From the NCBI RefSeq assembly GCF_043290135.1, contig NW_027464602.1:186001-250000 (forward strand): a stretch of 64,000 nt of DNA, in the 5' to 3' direction. The stretch is from Rhipicephalus microplus (Eukaryota; Arthropoda; Arachnida; Ixodida; Ixodidae). Made by a program: the position numbers and the translations under genes. Below the pieces are notes generated by a model. It was not told the DNA's origin, ran no database searches, and was given only the letters and a program-made list of their open reading frames with translations. Below are positions 1-8,696 of the stretch, piece after piece (the first letter of the stretch is position 1; every line of letters begins with the position of its first letter).

Positions 1-428
1 GCGCTCGAACCTCCAACCTTTCGTTTAACAGCCGATCGCGCTAGCCAATTGCGCCACGAAGACAGTCCTGCTCCACTCTCACCACCATCAGAACATATCT
101 TCAAAGCTATTACCGCAAAGAAAAAAGCAACACACCACTCCCGGAAGGGCTCGAAACTCCAACCTTTCGGTTAACAGCCGATCGCGCTAGCCCATTGCGC
201 TACGGATGCAGTCTTGCTCGACTCTCACCATCATCAGAACTTATCTTCAAAGCTATCAGCGCAAGGAAAAAAAGCGCTGCACCACCACCAGGTGGGCTCG
301 AACCTCCAACCTTTCGGTTAACAGCCGATCGCGCTAGCCCATTGCGCCACGGAGACAGTCTTGCTCCACTCTCACCACCATCAGAACATATCTTCAAAGC
401 TATCAGCGCAAAGAAAAAAGCAACACAC

Positions 429-502
429 CACTCCCGGGAGGGCTCGAAACTCCAACCTTTCGGTCAACAGCCGATTGCGCTAGCCAATTGCGCCACGGAG
501 AC
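429..502 (-). pseudogene. tRNA-Asn-like unit, GGAGT T-arm subtype
   Basis: This is the second major subtype, marked by GCAACACACCACTCCCGGGA-type trailer sequence and a T-run of six (414-419). The anticodon is still GTT. The 3' acceptor half is CGGGAGT, closer to the expected complement of GTCTCCG than in the reference subtype, with one C-A mismatch and wobbles. The T-stem is GGAGT against CCTCC, so pair 53-61 is lost. The B box becomes GTTTCGAGCCC, changing a normally invariant G. Promoter strength should therefore be lower than in the reference unit. Confidence 0.7.
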
Positions 503-707
503 AGTACTGCTCCACTCTCACCACCATCAGAACATATCTTCAAAGCTATCAGCCCAAAGAAAAAAAAGCGCCATACCACCACCGGGTGGGCTCGAACCTC
601 CGACCTTTTGGTTAACAGCCCATCGCGCTAGCCAATTGCGCCATGGAGACAGTCCTGCACCACTCTCACCACCATCACAACATATCTTCAAAGCTATCAG
701 CCCAAAG

Positions 708-715
708 AAAAAAAA
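708..715 (-). terminator. Pol III T-run terminator of the reference unit
   Basis: Eight consecutive T on the minus strand start 10 nt after the tRNA-like 3' end. Runs of four or more T terminate Pol III. Nearly every unit has a run of 6-9 T at the same place, so each unit carries its own start and stop. The predicted primary RNA is about 85-90 nt. Confidence 0.7.
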
Positions 716-735
716 GCGCCGCACCACCACCGGGT

Positions 736-746
736 GGGCTCGAACC
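736..746 (-). promoter_or_regulatory. Pol III B box of the reference unit
   Basis: The minus strand reads GGTTCGAGCCC, a match to the B-box consensus GGTTCGANNCC. With the A box upstream it makes a complete type 2 internal Pol III promoter at normal tRNA spacing. Confidence 0.8.
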
Positions 747-779
747 TCCAACTTTTCGGTTAACAGCCGATCACGCTAG

Positions 780-791
780 CCAATTGCGCCA
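780..791 (-). promoter_or_regulatory. Pol III A box of the reference unit
   Basis: The minus strand reads TGGCGCAATTGG, which fits the tRNA A-box consensus TRGYNNARNNGG at every defined position. The same box recurs in most units. Units with CAATGGCGCC on the plus strand have a C in place of the conserved A and would be weaker. Confidence 0.8.
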
Positions 792-3700
792 CGGAGACAG
801 TCCTGCTTCACTCTCACCACCATCAGAACGTATCTTCAAAGCTATCAGCCCAAAGAAAAAAAAGCGCCGCACCACCACCGGGTGGGCTCGAACATCCAAC
901 CTTTCGGTAAACAGCTGATCGCGCTAGCCAATTGCCCCACGGAGACAGTCGTGCTCCACTCTCACCACCGTCAGAACATTTCTTCAGAGCCATTACCGCA
1001 AAGAAAAAAGCAACACACCACTCCCGGGAGTGCTCGAAACTCCAACCTTTCGATTAACAGCCGATCGCGCTAGCCCATTGCGCTACGGATGCAGTCTTGC
1101 TCCACTCTTACCACAATTAGAACATATCTTCAAAGCTATCAGCCCAAAGAAAAAAAGCGCCGCACCACCAACGGGTGGGCTCGAACCTCCAAATTTCCGG
1201 TTAACAGCCGATCACGCTAGCCAATTGCGCCACGGGACAGTCCTGCTTCACTCTCACCACCATCAGAACATATCTTCAAAGCTATCAGCACAAAGAAAAA
1301 AAAGCGCCCCAGCATCACCGGGTGGGCTCGAACTTCCAACCTTTCGGTTACCAGCCGATCGCGCTAGCCAACTGCGCCAAGGAGACAGTCGTGCTCTTCT
1401 CTCACCACCATCAGAACATATCTTCAAAGCTATCAGCGCAAAGAAAAAAGCAACACACCATCCAGGAGGGCTCGAAACTCCAACCTTTCGGTTAACAGCC
1501 GATCGCGCTAGCCAATGGCACCACGGAGACAGTCCTGCTCCACTCTTACCACCATTAGAACATATCTTCAAAGCTATCAGCCCAAAGAAAAAAAAGCGCC
1601 GCACCACCAACGGGTGGGCTCGAACCTCCAAATTTCCGGTTAACAGCCGATCACGCTAGCCAATTGCGCCACGGAGACAGTCCTGCTCCACTCTCACCAC
1701 CATCAGAACATATCTTCAAAGCTATCAGCCCAAAGAAAAAAAAGCGCCGCACCACCACCGGGTGGGCTCGAACCTCCAACTTTTCGGTTAACGGCCGATC
1801 ACGCTAGCCAATTGCGCCACGGAGACAGTCCTGCTTCACTCTCACCACCATCAGAACATATCTTCAAAGCTATCAGCACAAAGAAAAAAAAGCGCCCCAG
1901 CATCACCGGGTGGGCTCGAACTTCCAACCTTTCGGTTACCAGCCGATCGCACTAGCCAACTGCGCCAAGGAGACAGTCGTGCTCTTCTCTCACCACCATC
2001 AGAACATATCTTCAAAGCTATCAGCCCAAAGAAAAAAAAGCGCCGCACCACCACCGGGTGGGCTCGAACCTCCAACTTTTCGGTTAACGGCCGATCACGT
2101 TAGCCAATTGCGCCACGGAGACAGTCCTGCTTCACTCTCACCACCATCAGAACATATCTTCAAAGCTATCAGCCCAAAGAAAAAAAAGCGCCGCACCACC
2201 ACCGGGTGGGCTCGAACATCCAACCTTTCGGTTAACAGCCGATCGCGCTAGCCAATTGCCCCACGGAGACAGTCGTGCTCCACTCTCACCACCGTCAGAA
2301 CATTTCTTCAGAGCTATCACCCCAAAGAAAAAAAAAGCGCCGCACCACCACCGGTTGCGCTCGAACCTCCAACCTTTCGGTTAACAGCCGATCGCGCTAG
2401 CCAATTGCGCCAAGAAGACAGTCCTGCTCCACTCTCACCACCATCAGAACATATCTTCAAAGCTATTACCGCAAAGAAAAAAGCAACACACCACTCCCGG
2501 GAGGGCTCGAAACTCCAACCTTTCGGTCAACAGCCGATCGCGCTAGCCAATTGCGCCACGGAGACAGTACTGCTCCACTCTCACCACCATCAGAACATAT
2601 CTTCAAAGCTATCAGCCTAAAGAAAAAAAAGCGCCATACCACCGGGTGGGCTCGAACCTCCGACCTTTTGATTAACAGCCCATCGCGCTAGCCAATTGCG
2701 CCATGGAGACAGTCCTGCACCACTCTCACCACCATCAGAACATATCTTCAAAGCTATCAGCCCAAAGAAAAAAAAGCGCCGCACCACCACCGGGTGGGCT
2801 CGAACCTCCAACTTTTCGGTTAACGGCCGATCACGCTAGCCAATTGCGCCACGGAGACAGTCCTGCTTCACTCTCACCACCATCAGAACATATCTTCAAA
2901 GCTATCAGCACAAAGAAAAAAAAGCGCCCCAGCATCACCGGGTGGGCTCGAACTTCCAACCTTTCGGTTACCAGCCGATCGCGCTAGCCAACTGCGCCAA
3001 GGAGACAGTCGTGCTCTTCTCTCACCACCATCAGAACATATCTTCAAAGCTATCAGCGCAAAGAAAAAAGCAACACACCACTCCAGGAGGGCTCGAAACT
3101 CCAACCTTTCGGTTAACAGCCGATCGCGCTAGCCAATGGCACCACGGAGACAGTCCTGCTCCACTCTTACCACCATTAGAACATATCTTCAAAGCTATCA
3201 GCCCAAAGAAAAAAAAGCGCCGCACCACCAACGGGTGGGCTCGAACCTCCAAATTTCCGGTTAACAGCCGATCACGCTAGCCAATTGCGCCACGGAGACA
3301 GTCCTGCTCCACTCTCACCACCATCAGAACATATCTTCAAAGCTATCAGCCCAAAGAAAAAAAAGCGCCATACCACCGGGTGGGCTCGAACCTCCGACCT
3401 TTTGATTAACAGCCCATCGCGCTAGCCAATTGCGCCATGGAGACAGTCCTGCACCACTCTCACCACCATCAGAACATATCTTCAAAGCTATCAGCCCAAA
3501 GAAAAAAAAGCGCCGCACCACCACCGGGTGGGCTCGAACCTCCAACTTTTCGGTTAACGGCCGATCACGCTAGCCAATTGCGCCACGGAGACAGTCCTGC
3601 TTCACTCTCACCACCATCAGAACATATCTTCAAAGCTATCAGCACAAAGAAAAAAAAAGCGCCCCAGCATCACCGGGTGGGCTCGAACTTCCAACCTTTC

Positions 3701-4485
3701 GGTTACCAGCCGATCGCGCTAGCCAACTGCGCCAAGGAGACAGTCGTGCTCTTCTCTCACCACCATCAGAACATATCTTCAAAGCTATCAGCGCAAAGAA
3801 AAAAAGTGCCGCACCACCATTTTGTGGGCTCGAACCTCCAACTTTTCGGTTAACAGCCGATCACGCTAGCCAATTGCGCCACGGAGACAGTCCTGCTTCA
3901 CTCTCACCACCATCAGAACATATATTCAAAGCTATCAGCCCACAGAAAAAAAAGCGCCGCACCACCACCGGGTGGGCTCGAACCTCCAACTTTTCGGTTA
4001 ACAGCCGATCACGCTAGCCAATTGCGCCACGGAGACCGTCCTGCTTCACTCTCACCACCATCATAACATATCTTCAAAGCTATCAGCCCAAAGAAAATAA
4101 AGCGCCGCACCACCACCGGGTGGGCTCAAACTACCAACTTTTCTGTTAACAGCCGATCACGCTAGCGAATTGCGCCACGGAGACAGTCCTGCTCCACTCT
4201 CACCACCATCAGAACATATATTCAAAGCTATCAGCCCAAAGAAAAAAAGTGCCGCACCACCATTTTGTGGGCTCGAACCTCCAACTTTTCGGTTAACAGC
4301 CGATCACGCTAGCCAATTGCGCCACGGAGACAGTCCTGCTTCACTCTCACCACCACCATAACATATCTTCAAAGCTATCAGCCCAAAGAATAAAAAGCGC
4401 CGCACCACCACCGGGTGGGCTCGAAACTCCAACCTTTCGGTTAACTGCCGATCGCGCTAGCCAATGGCGCCACGGAGACAGTCCT

Positions 4486-4505
4486 TCTTTCTTTCTTTCT
4501 TTATT
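4486..4505 (-). other. LINE 3' terminus: AATAAA plus (AAAG)n tail
   Basis: On the minus strand the element ends AATAAA (4505-4500) running straight into about four AAAG repeats. A simple-repeat tail is a usual 3' end for CR1/I/Jockey-like LINEs. The tail stops 7 bp upstream of the first base (4479) of the next tRNA-like body. Confidence 0.8.
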
Positions 4506-4540
4506 TTACCCTCAGGGCTTTACAGCATTGTAGAGGGGAG

Positions 4541-4750
4541 GGGCAAAAAGCAAAACATACACTTAATAAGTCAGCCAACGCACAAAAAGTACAAAAGATT
4601 CAATAAGAAAACGAGCAAAAGCGAAACGGGCAAAAGCACAACAAACAAAAAAGAGGCAAAAGCGAAACGGGCAAAAAGCAAAACATACACGTAAGAAGCC
4701 AGCCAACGCACAAAAGGTGCAAAAGATTCAATAATAAGAAAACGACAAAA
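4541..4750 (-). repeat. Imperfect direct duplication in the LINE 3' UTR
   Basis: A segment of about 80 bp at 4541-4621 recurs at 4669-4750 with an offset of 128 bp and a handful of differences. Shared pieces include GGGCAAAAAGCAAAACATAC and the CAGCCAACGCACAAAA stretch. The bridge between them also repeats AAAAGCGAAACGGGCAAAA. This A-rich strand explains the lysine-rich open frame at 4464-4694 on the plus strand, which is not taken as a gene. Its role is unknown; LINE 3' UTRs can carry RT recognition structures. Confidence 0.75.
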
Positions 4751-4818
4751 AAATGCGGTGTGAAATACAAGTTACGAATACAATGAGGTACTATCGCGTG
4801 CGCGACATGTAATGCATT

Positions 4819-7614
4819 TTACATGGAAGATGTCAAGGCCTGACGGAACGCGTCAGGTTCAGTAATACTGGCGGTTGATGTTGACAGAAGATTCCAGTCG
4901 CGACATGTGTTAGGAAGGAAAGACTGGGAAAAGCTGACGGTGTTACTTCGAGGGATATGCACTTTGTGGAGGTGATCTATGCGGGATGATATGAAAGATG
5001 CAGGCTGCAATAAGCGCGATTTTAGAACGTGATTGTGATAGTATATTTTTTGGAACGCGCAAAGGCGAGCGATTTTTCTGCGCATGACAAGTGGAGGGAG
5101 ATTAAGCCTGACCTTCATGGCAGTTACACTAGATGTTCGATTATAGCTGCAAAGAATGAAACGTGACGATCGGTTTTGGATTGCCTCTAATTTGTTAACG
5201 AGTGTTATATGGCCGGGATCCCATACACATGCGGCGTACTCCAGTAGAGGACGGATGTAGGTGATGTACAGCTGTTTCTTTAAAAAAGTCGGCGCAACAG
5301 GAAAGTTTCGTTTTAAGTAACCGAGCATGCGATTAGACTTGGATGTGACGTGATTAATGTGGTCGGACCATGATAGCGAGTTAGTAATGTGAACACCAAG
5401 ATACTTATAAGATCGGACATATTCAAGAGGGGTTGCGTTCAGGCTGTATGAATAGTTATCGATAGATGTGTGGTTACGTGAAACTCTCATTGCTTTACAT
5501 TTAGAAATGTTAAGTTCCATTTTCCAAAGGTTACACCAATGTAAAATGTTGTTTAGGTCTGATTGTAAGGTTTCGTTGTCGTTATGATCAGTAATTTTAC
5601 GGTAAATGACACAATTGTCAGCGAAGAGGCAAATAGGGGAGGATATGTTAGTAGGCAAGTCATTAATATAAATTAAAAATAGTAGTGGGCCTAAAACAGA
5701 ACCTTGAGGTATGCCTGAACGCACGGGCACTTCAGAGGAAATAATATCGTTAGTACAAACAAACTGTGTGCGGTTAGAAAGAAATTCTTTTATCCAGTCA
5801 AGTAATAACGGGTCTATGCTCAAGCAATGTAATTTTAGTAGGAGCAGTTCATGATTAACCTTGTCAAAAGCTTTGGCGAAATCTAGGAAAATACAATTAA
5901 TAGTCGTACCTGAGTCAAGTGCAGCGTGGAGATCATTAGTAAATAGTATTAGTTGTGTTTCGCAAGAAAAACATTTGCGGAAACCATGCTGAGAGTTATG
6001 AAAGAAGTTATTTGATTCCAAATGTTTAACGAGGTTTGAGTAAATTATATGCTCCATTAGTTTGCAAGGGACCGATGTGAGAGAAATAGGACGATAATTA
6101 CGGGGGTTATGTCTTTCACCAGATTTATGGAGTGGGATCACCTTAGCGGTTTTCCAGTCTTTAGGTAGACAGTTATCTTGGAGCGATTTAGTAAAGAGGC
6201 AGCCTAAAATAATGGAACTGTATTCCTTAGTATTCTGAAGAAATTTAGAGTTAATTGAGTCAACTCCACATGACGATGATCGCTTTAGCTTATCAATTAG
6301 TGTCGCAATGCCGGTTGTATTAAAGGTAATGGGATCCATAGGAAGACAGTCAAGATTCTGTATGCATGGACGATTGTTAATGATGAAGTCGGAGAAAGAA
6401 GAAGCGAACGTTTCATTCAGTAACGAAGCACAGTGATCTTTTGGGACTGGATTACCAAGTTCATCAACAAGGCAAATAGTTGAGTCCTCTTTCGGCTTAA
6501 ATGTGTTCCAAAACTGTTTTGGATTAGCTTGCAACAGTGCTGGTAGTGTGAAGTGAAAGAAATGGTGTTTGGCACTATTGAGAGCGTCATTGTAGGACTT
6601 AGCTGCCGTTTTATAGACAGACCAGCGTTCGGCGCTTTGTAATCGTTTCGCGGCACGAAACAGCCGTGATTTTTTATTCGACAACCTTTTAAGGTGCCTA
6701 GAATACCAAGGTGCGTTAGAATTGCTGTATATAGTTCTTAGAGGGACATGTTGGGCTGTTAGTTCAGCAACCTTTACTTTGAATGACTGCCATGGTATTT
6801 CAACGGGTTTGTGAGAATAATCTAAAAGAAATTCATCGAGAAAAGAGCAGAGACTGGAGTTTATAGCTTCAAAGTCTGCTTTGCTGTAGTCTCTTATCTG
6901 TTTCAACTGTCTACGTGGGTTTGGTGCAGGAAGGCTAATGGTAAAGTGAAGTATGTCATGATCGCTTAAGCCAGGGGTGTGTGTTACAGAAGAAGCGATA
7001 TCAGGAACTGATGTTAGTATCAGGTCAAGTAATGAAGCTGTGGTGGGCGTTACACGTGTTGGCCGAGTTACCAACTGAGACAGATTAAAGTCCAGGCATG
7101 CATGAATAAAAGCGATAGCTTCCGCGGATGATGAAATGGAGGACAGGTAAGGTTCTGGCCACTGAATATGTGGAAAATTGAAATCACCAGCAAGAAAGAC
7201 GGGCACAGCAGGAAACTTGACAGTGATTTCATTCACCGAGTCATGAAACGCCTCAGAAAAACCACTGGCACAACTTGGAGGACGATAACAGGCACCAAAA
7301 ATTATTTTCTTGAAGTTGATTGTTAGACAGCACCAAATTATTTCCAAGCTACTCACAGTTGAAATTAGGAAACTCTCGAAGGTTTCATTTACAGCAATCA
7401 AAACACCACCACCAATCCTCTCGTCACGGTCACGTCGGTACACAACAAACTTTTTGTTGCAATAAAACAGCTCGTTGTTTTTTATTTCGTTTGACAACCA
7501 AGTTTCACTTAATATAACAACATCTGCTTCCGAATCGTTGATTAGAGCACTGAGACTCTCTTTTTTATTACTAAGGCTTCGGATGTTGGTATACAGAACA
7601 GGTATAGGAAACAA
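4819..7614 (-). CDS. LINE ORF2: apurinic endonuclease and reverse transcriptase
   Basis: ORF2 would nick target DNA and copy the element's RNA there. Numbering from the TTG at 7614 gives 931 residues. The endonuclease spans about 1-225, with TNIRS near 9-13, SETW at 36-39, YRPP at 110-113, GDFN at 143-146 and SDHD at 217-220; these expected catalytic positions are present. The RT spans about 485-760, with FLDFAKAFDKVNH at 576-588, SGIPQGSVLGP at 633-643 and FADN at 664-667. The last motif is normally FADD, so the second catalytic aspartate is replaced by Asn667 (codon 5616-5614). The first ATG is only at residue 426, inside the protein. The frame continues upstream without ATG to the ORF1 stop, so translation needs readthrough, reinitiation or a non-AUG start. 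There is no internal stop or frameshift, which suggests a young copy. Confidence 0.9.
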   Translation of the reverse strand: MFPIPVLYTNIRSLSNKKESLSALINDSEADVVILSETWLSNEIKNNELFYCNKKFVVYRRDRDERIGGGVLIAVNETFESFLISTVSSLEIIWCCLTINFKKIIFGACYRPPSCASGFSEAFHDSVNEITVKFPAVPVFLAGDFNFPHIQWPEPYLSSISSSAEAIAFIHACLDFNLSQLVTRPTRVTPTTASLLDLILTSVPDIASSVTHTPGLSDHDILHFTISLPAPNPRRQLKQIRDYSKADFEAINSSLCSFLDEFLLDYSHKPVEIPWQSFKVKVAELTAQHVPLRTIYSNSNAPWYSRHLKRLSNKKSRLFRAAKRLQSAERWSVYKTAAKSYNDALNSAKHHFFHFTLPALLQANPKQFWNTFKPKEDSTICLVDELGNPVPKDHCASLLNETFASSFSDFIINNRPCIQNLDCLPMDPITFNTTGIATLIDKLKRSSSCGVDSINSKFLQNTKEYSSIILGCLFTKSLQDNCLPKDWKTAKVIPLHKSGERHNPRNYRPISLTSVPCKLMEHIIYSNLVKHLESNNFFHNSQHGFRKCFSCETQLILFTNDLHAALDSGTTINCIFLDFAKAFDKVNHELLLLKLHCLSIDPLLLDWIKEFLSNRTQFVCTNDIISSEVPVRSGIPQGSVLGPLLFLIYINDLPTNISSPICLFADNCVIYRKITDHNDNETLQSDLNNILHWCNLWKMELNISKCKAMRVSRNHTSIDNYSYSLNATPLEYVRSYKYLGVHITNSLSWSDHINHVTSKSNRMLGYLKRNFPVAPTFLKKQLYITYIRPLLEYAACVWDPGHITLVNKLEAIQNRSSRFILCSYNRTSSVTAMKVRLNLPPLVMRRKIARLCAFQKIYYHNHVLKSRLLQPASFISSRIDHLHKVHIPRSNTVSFSQSFLPNTCRDWNLLSTSTASITEPDAFRQALTSSM

Positions 7615-7641
7615 AACGGCACCACCCCTCGCGGTATCCTA
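7615..7641 (-). other. In-frame TAG junction between ORF1 and ORF2
   Basis: ORF1 ends TAG at 7641-7639. ORF2 is in the same frame, and the next eight codons (DTARGGAV) lead directly into the endonuclease with no ATG. The stop is preceded by a run of seven A on the coding strand (ACA AAA AAA TAG GAT). A -1 or +1 slip there would leave the ORF2 frame, so simple frameshifting does not explain ORF2 expression. Candidates are UAG readthrough, termination-reinitiation, or a nonsense mutation in an originally fused ORF. Confidence 0.8.
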
Positions 7642-8640
7642 TTTTTTTGTGGCTTGCGTTCTACTAGAGCGCGTTAACCTAGGCGAGAGAGGGGCATTCT
7701 GACAAGAGCGGGAAGTTGACGTAGGCTTACACATATTGTCTGAAGGTACTTCGCGAACACGCTCATGCACACTGTCTTCGCCTGGATCGTAAATATAGCA
7801 CTTACCACCTGCGAGAAGTTTGTTGTGGGTTAACTTAGTGGTTATGTTAAGCGTTTTGCTGAACTCACTCAGTTTTTTCCGGGCAGTGCACGTAGCGAGT
7901 GAATAGTCTTGCTTTATACTTAGTTCAGTTCCAGAAAGCAGAGAGCGCTTTGAGAAAACTAAATCTTTACTTTTGTCCGCAGCAAACTTAGCAATAATGG
8001 GTCTGTTACTCCCTGCTTTGTATCGTCCCAACCTATGGGCACGTACAATACTATCTGACGAAAGCTGCAGCTGTAGACTATCCGATGCAAGCGCGATAAT
8101 TTTTGCTGATGATCGCTCCCAGTTTTCCAGAGGATCATCTGCAATGCCAAAGAATAGCAGGTTGTCCCGCCTAGAACGATCTTCAGCATCTTCAAGTCTA
8201 GCGCGCAATGTGGTTAGTTCTTTTTGCATTGTAGTTACACATTCACGTGTGCGGCAGACGTCTCCCTGAAATCCCTCGAAACAAGCTCTTTGTTGTTCCA
8301 CTGACTGCAAGCGCTCATTAATGCCCGATACAGTGGACACCAAAGAAGTGTGGGCAGCTTTAAGGTCGTCTATTGCTTGCGCAATGTTGCTTTGGTTTGC
8401 CTCAATTCGAATGCATCGAGCATTTGTTTCTTTCACCATTTTAAGTATTTCATCAGTAGGACCGGGATTTTGCTCGACGTCTCCGCACAACGCCAAAAAC
8501 AAGGCACAGAAAGGTTCAAGCAGGACGCTGGGGCATGGAAGCACAACGACGAATCGGTTGTCCGATCGTAAAGATTTAAGAGGTGGTAATGAACTGCAAC
8601 TAACCTGCGCAATGATGAACAAGAAACGTGAGTGCCACAT
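7639..8640 (-). CDS. LINE ORF1: leader, 2A peptide, coiled coil and RNA-binding domain
   Basis: ORF1 encodes the RNA-binding partner of LINE replication. I chose the ATG at 8640 (333 aa) because the two in-frame ATGs upstream, at 8961 and 9282, lie in tandem 5' monomers that look like promoter units; from 9282 the frame would give 547 aa. The first 50 or so residues are hydrophobic and leader-like, starting MWHSRFLFIIAQ. CGDVEQNPGP follows at residues 52-61, a complete 2A motif that would split a 60-aa leader from a 273-aa body. The body has a probable coiled coil (about 70-155), then RRDNLLFFGI, AHRLG and RPIIAKF, typical of the L1 ORF1p/Transposase_22 RRM region. The C-terminus is basic and Ser/Thr/Arg-rich. 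No CCHC knuckle is seen. The stop is TAG, in frame with ORF2. Confidence 0.87.
   Translation of the reverse strand: MWHSRFLFIIAQVSCSSLPPLKSLRSDNRFVVVLPCPSVLLEPFCALFLALCGDVEQNPGPTDEILKMVKETNARCIRIEANQSNIAQAIDDLKAAHTSLVSTVSGINERLQSVEQQRACFEGFQGDVCRTRECVTTMQKELTTLRARLEDAEDRSRRDNLLFFGIADDPLENWERSSAKIIALASDSLQLQLSSDSIVRAHRLGRYKAGSNRPIIAKFAADKSKDLVFSKRSLLSGTELSIKQDYSLATCTARKKLSEFSKTLNITTKLTHNKLLAGGKCYIYDPGEDSVHERVREVPSDNMCKPTSTSRSCQNAPLSPRLTRSSRTQATKK
8458..8487 (-). other. 2A translational recoding motif CGDVEQNPGP
   Basis: The ten codons match the 2A consensus D(V/I)ExNPGP exactly, preceded by the usual leucine-rich stretch (FCALFLAL). In this family the ribosome skips the Gly-Pro bond and continues, giving two products. 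2A sequences are known near the N-terminus of ORF1 in several APE-type LINEs, where in some cases the released upstream part acts as a signal sequence. Confidence 0.9.
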
Positions 8641-8687
8641 TTTGGTTGTGCGTCCATGCCCACTGGCGATAAGATCCGTTAGATGGG

Positions 8688-8696
8688 CTTTTAAAG
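8688..8696 (-). promoter_or_regulatory. TATA-like box in LINE monomer 2
   Basis: The minus strand reads CTTTAAAAG, about 50 nt upstream of the ATG at 8640. A TATA-like start about 25-30 nt downstream would give a very short leader before ORF1. This is a sequence match only. Confidence 0.4.

Larger units (their letters stand above)
725..798 (-). pseudogene. tRNA-Asn(GUU)-like unit, commonest subtype (reference example)
   Basis: This example represents the commonest unit. Read from 798 down to 725 it lays out as a 74-nt tRNA: acceptor GTCTCCG, D-arm GCGC/GCGT, anticodon loop CTGTTAA with anticodon GTT at 764-762, T-loop TTCGAGC, and a final G as discriminator. This layout is that of eukaryotic tRNA-Asn. 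The 3' acceptor half reads CGGTGGT, giving four Watson-Crick pairs, two G-T wobbles and one T-T mismatch with the 5' half. The T-stem has one A-A mismatch and the anticodon stem an A-A pair at 27-43. It may still be transcribed, but charging as functional tRNA-Asn is doubtful, hence the pseudogene label. A covariance-model scan could call it either way. Confidence 0.8.
1..4485 (-). repeat. tRNA-Asn-derived ~148-bp satellite array, block A
   Basis: This block is a head-to-tail array of about 30 units of roughly 148 bp. Each unit read on the minus strand has a 74-nt tRNA-Asn(GUU)-like body, a short trailer, a T-run and a spacer. Several unit subtypes alternate. They differ in the T-arm (GGTGG, GGAGG or GTTGC on the plus strand just before the T-loop), in the spacer, and in the length of the A/T run. 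The block continues beyond the left edge of the window and ends where the LINE is inserted. It holds no protein gene: the short plus- and minus-strand ORFs here are the same repeat read in rotating frames, because 148 is not a multiple of three. The function is unknown. It could be a transcribed Pol III array or inert satellite. Confidence 0.95.

Noticed and set aside
195..779. Long plus-strand open frames with GGLEPPTFRLTADRAS-like repeats, up to about 190 codons, throughout the array
   Set aside because: They are the antisense of the tRNA-like unit. Frames rotate because the unit is about 148 bp, and frame length depends only on small indels. There is no start context, domain or codon signal.
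1263..1631. Minus-strand frames with SPWRNWLARSAVNRKVGGSSPPG repeats
   Set aside because: These are translations of the tRNA-like body itself (D-arm to T-arm) and carry no protein signal.
4464..4694. Lysine-rich plus-strand frame
   Set aside because: It is the antisense of the LINE 3' UTR and crosses the LINE-satellite junction, so it cannot be a gene of either.
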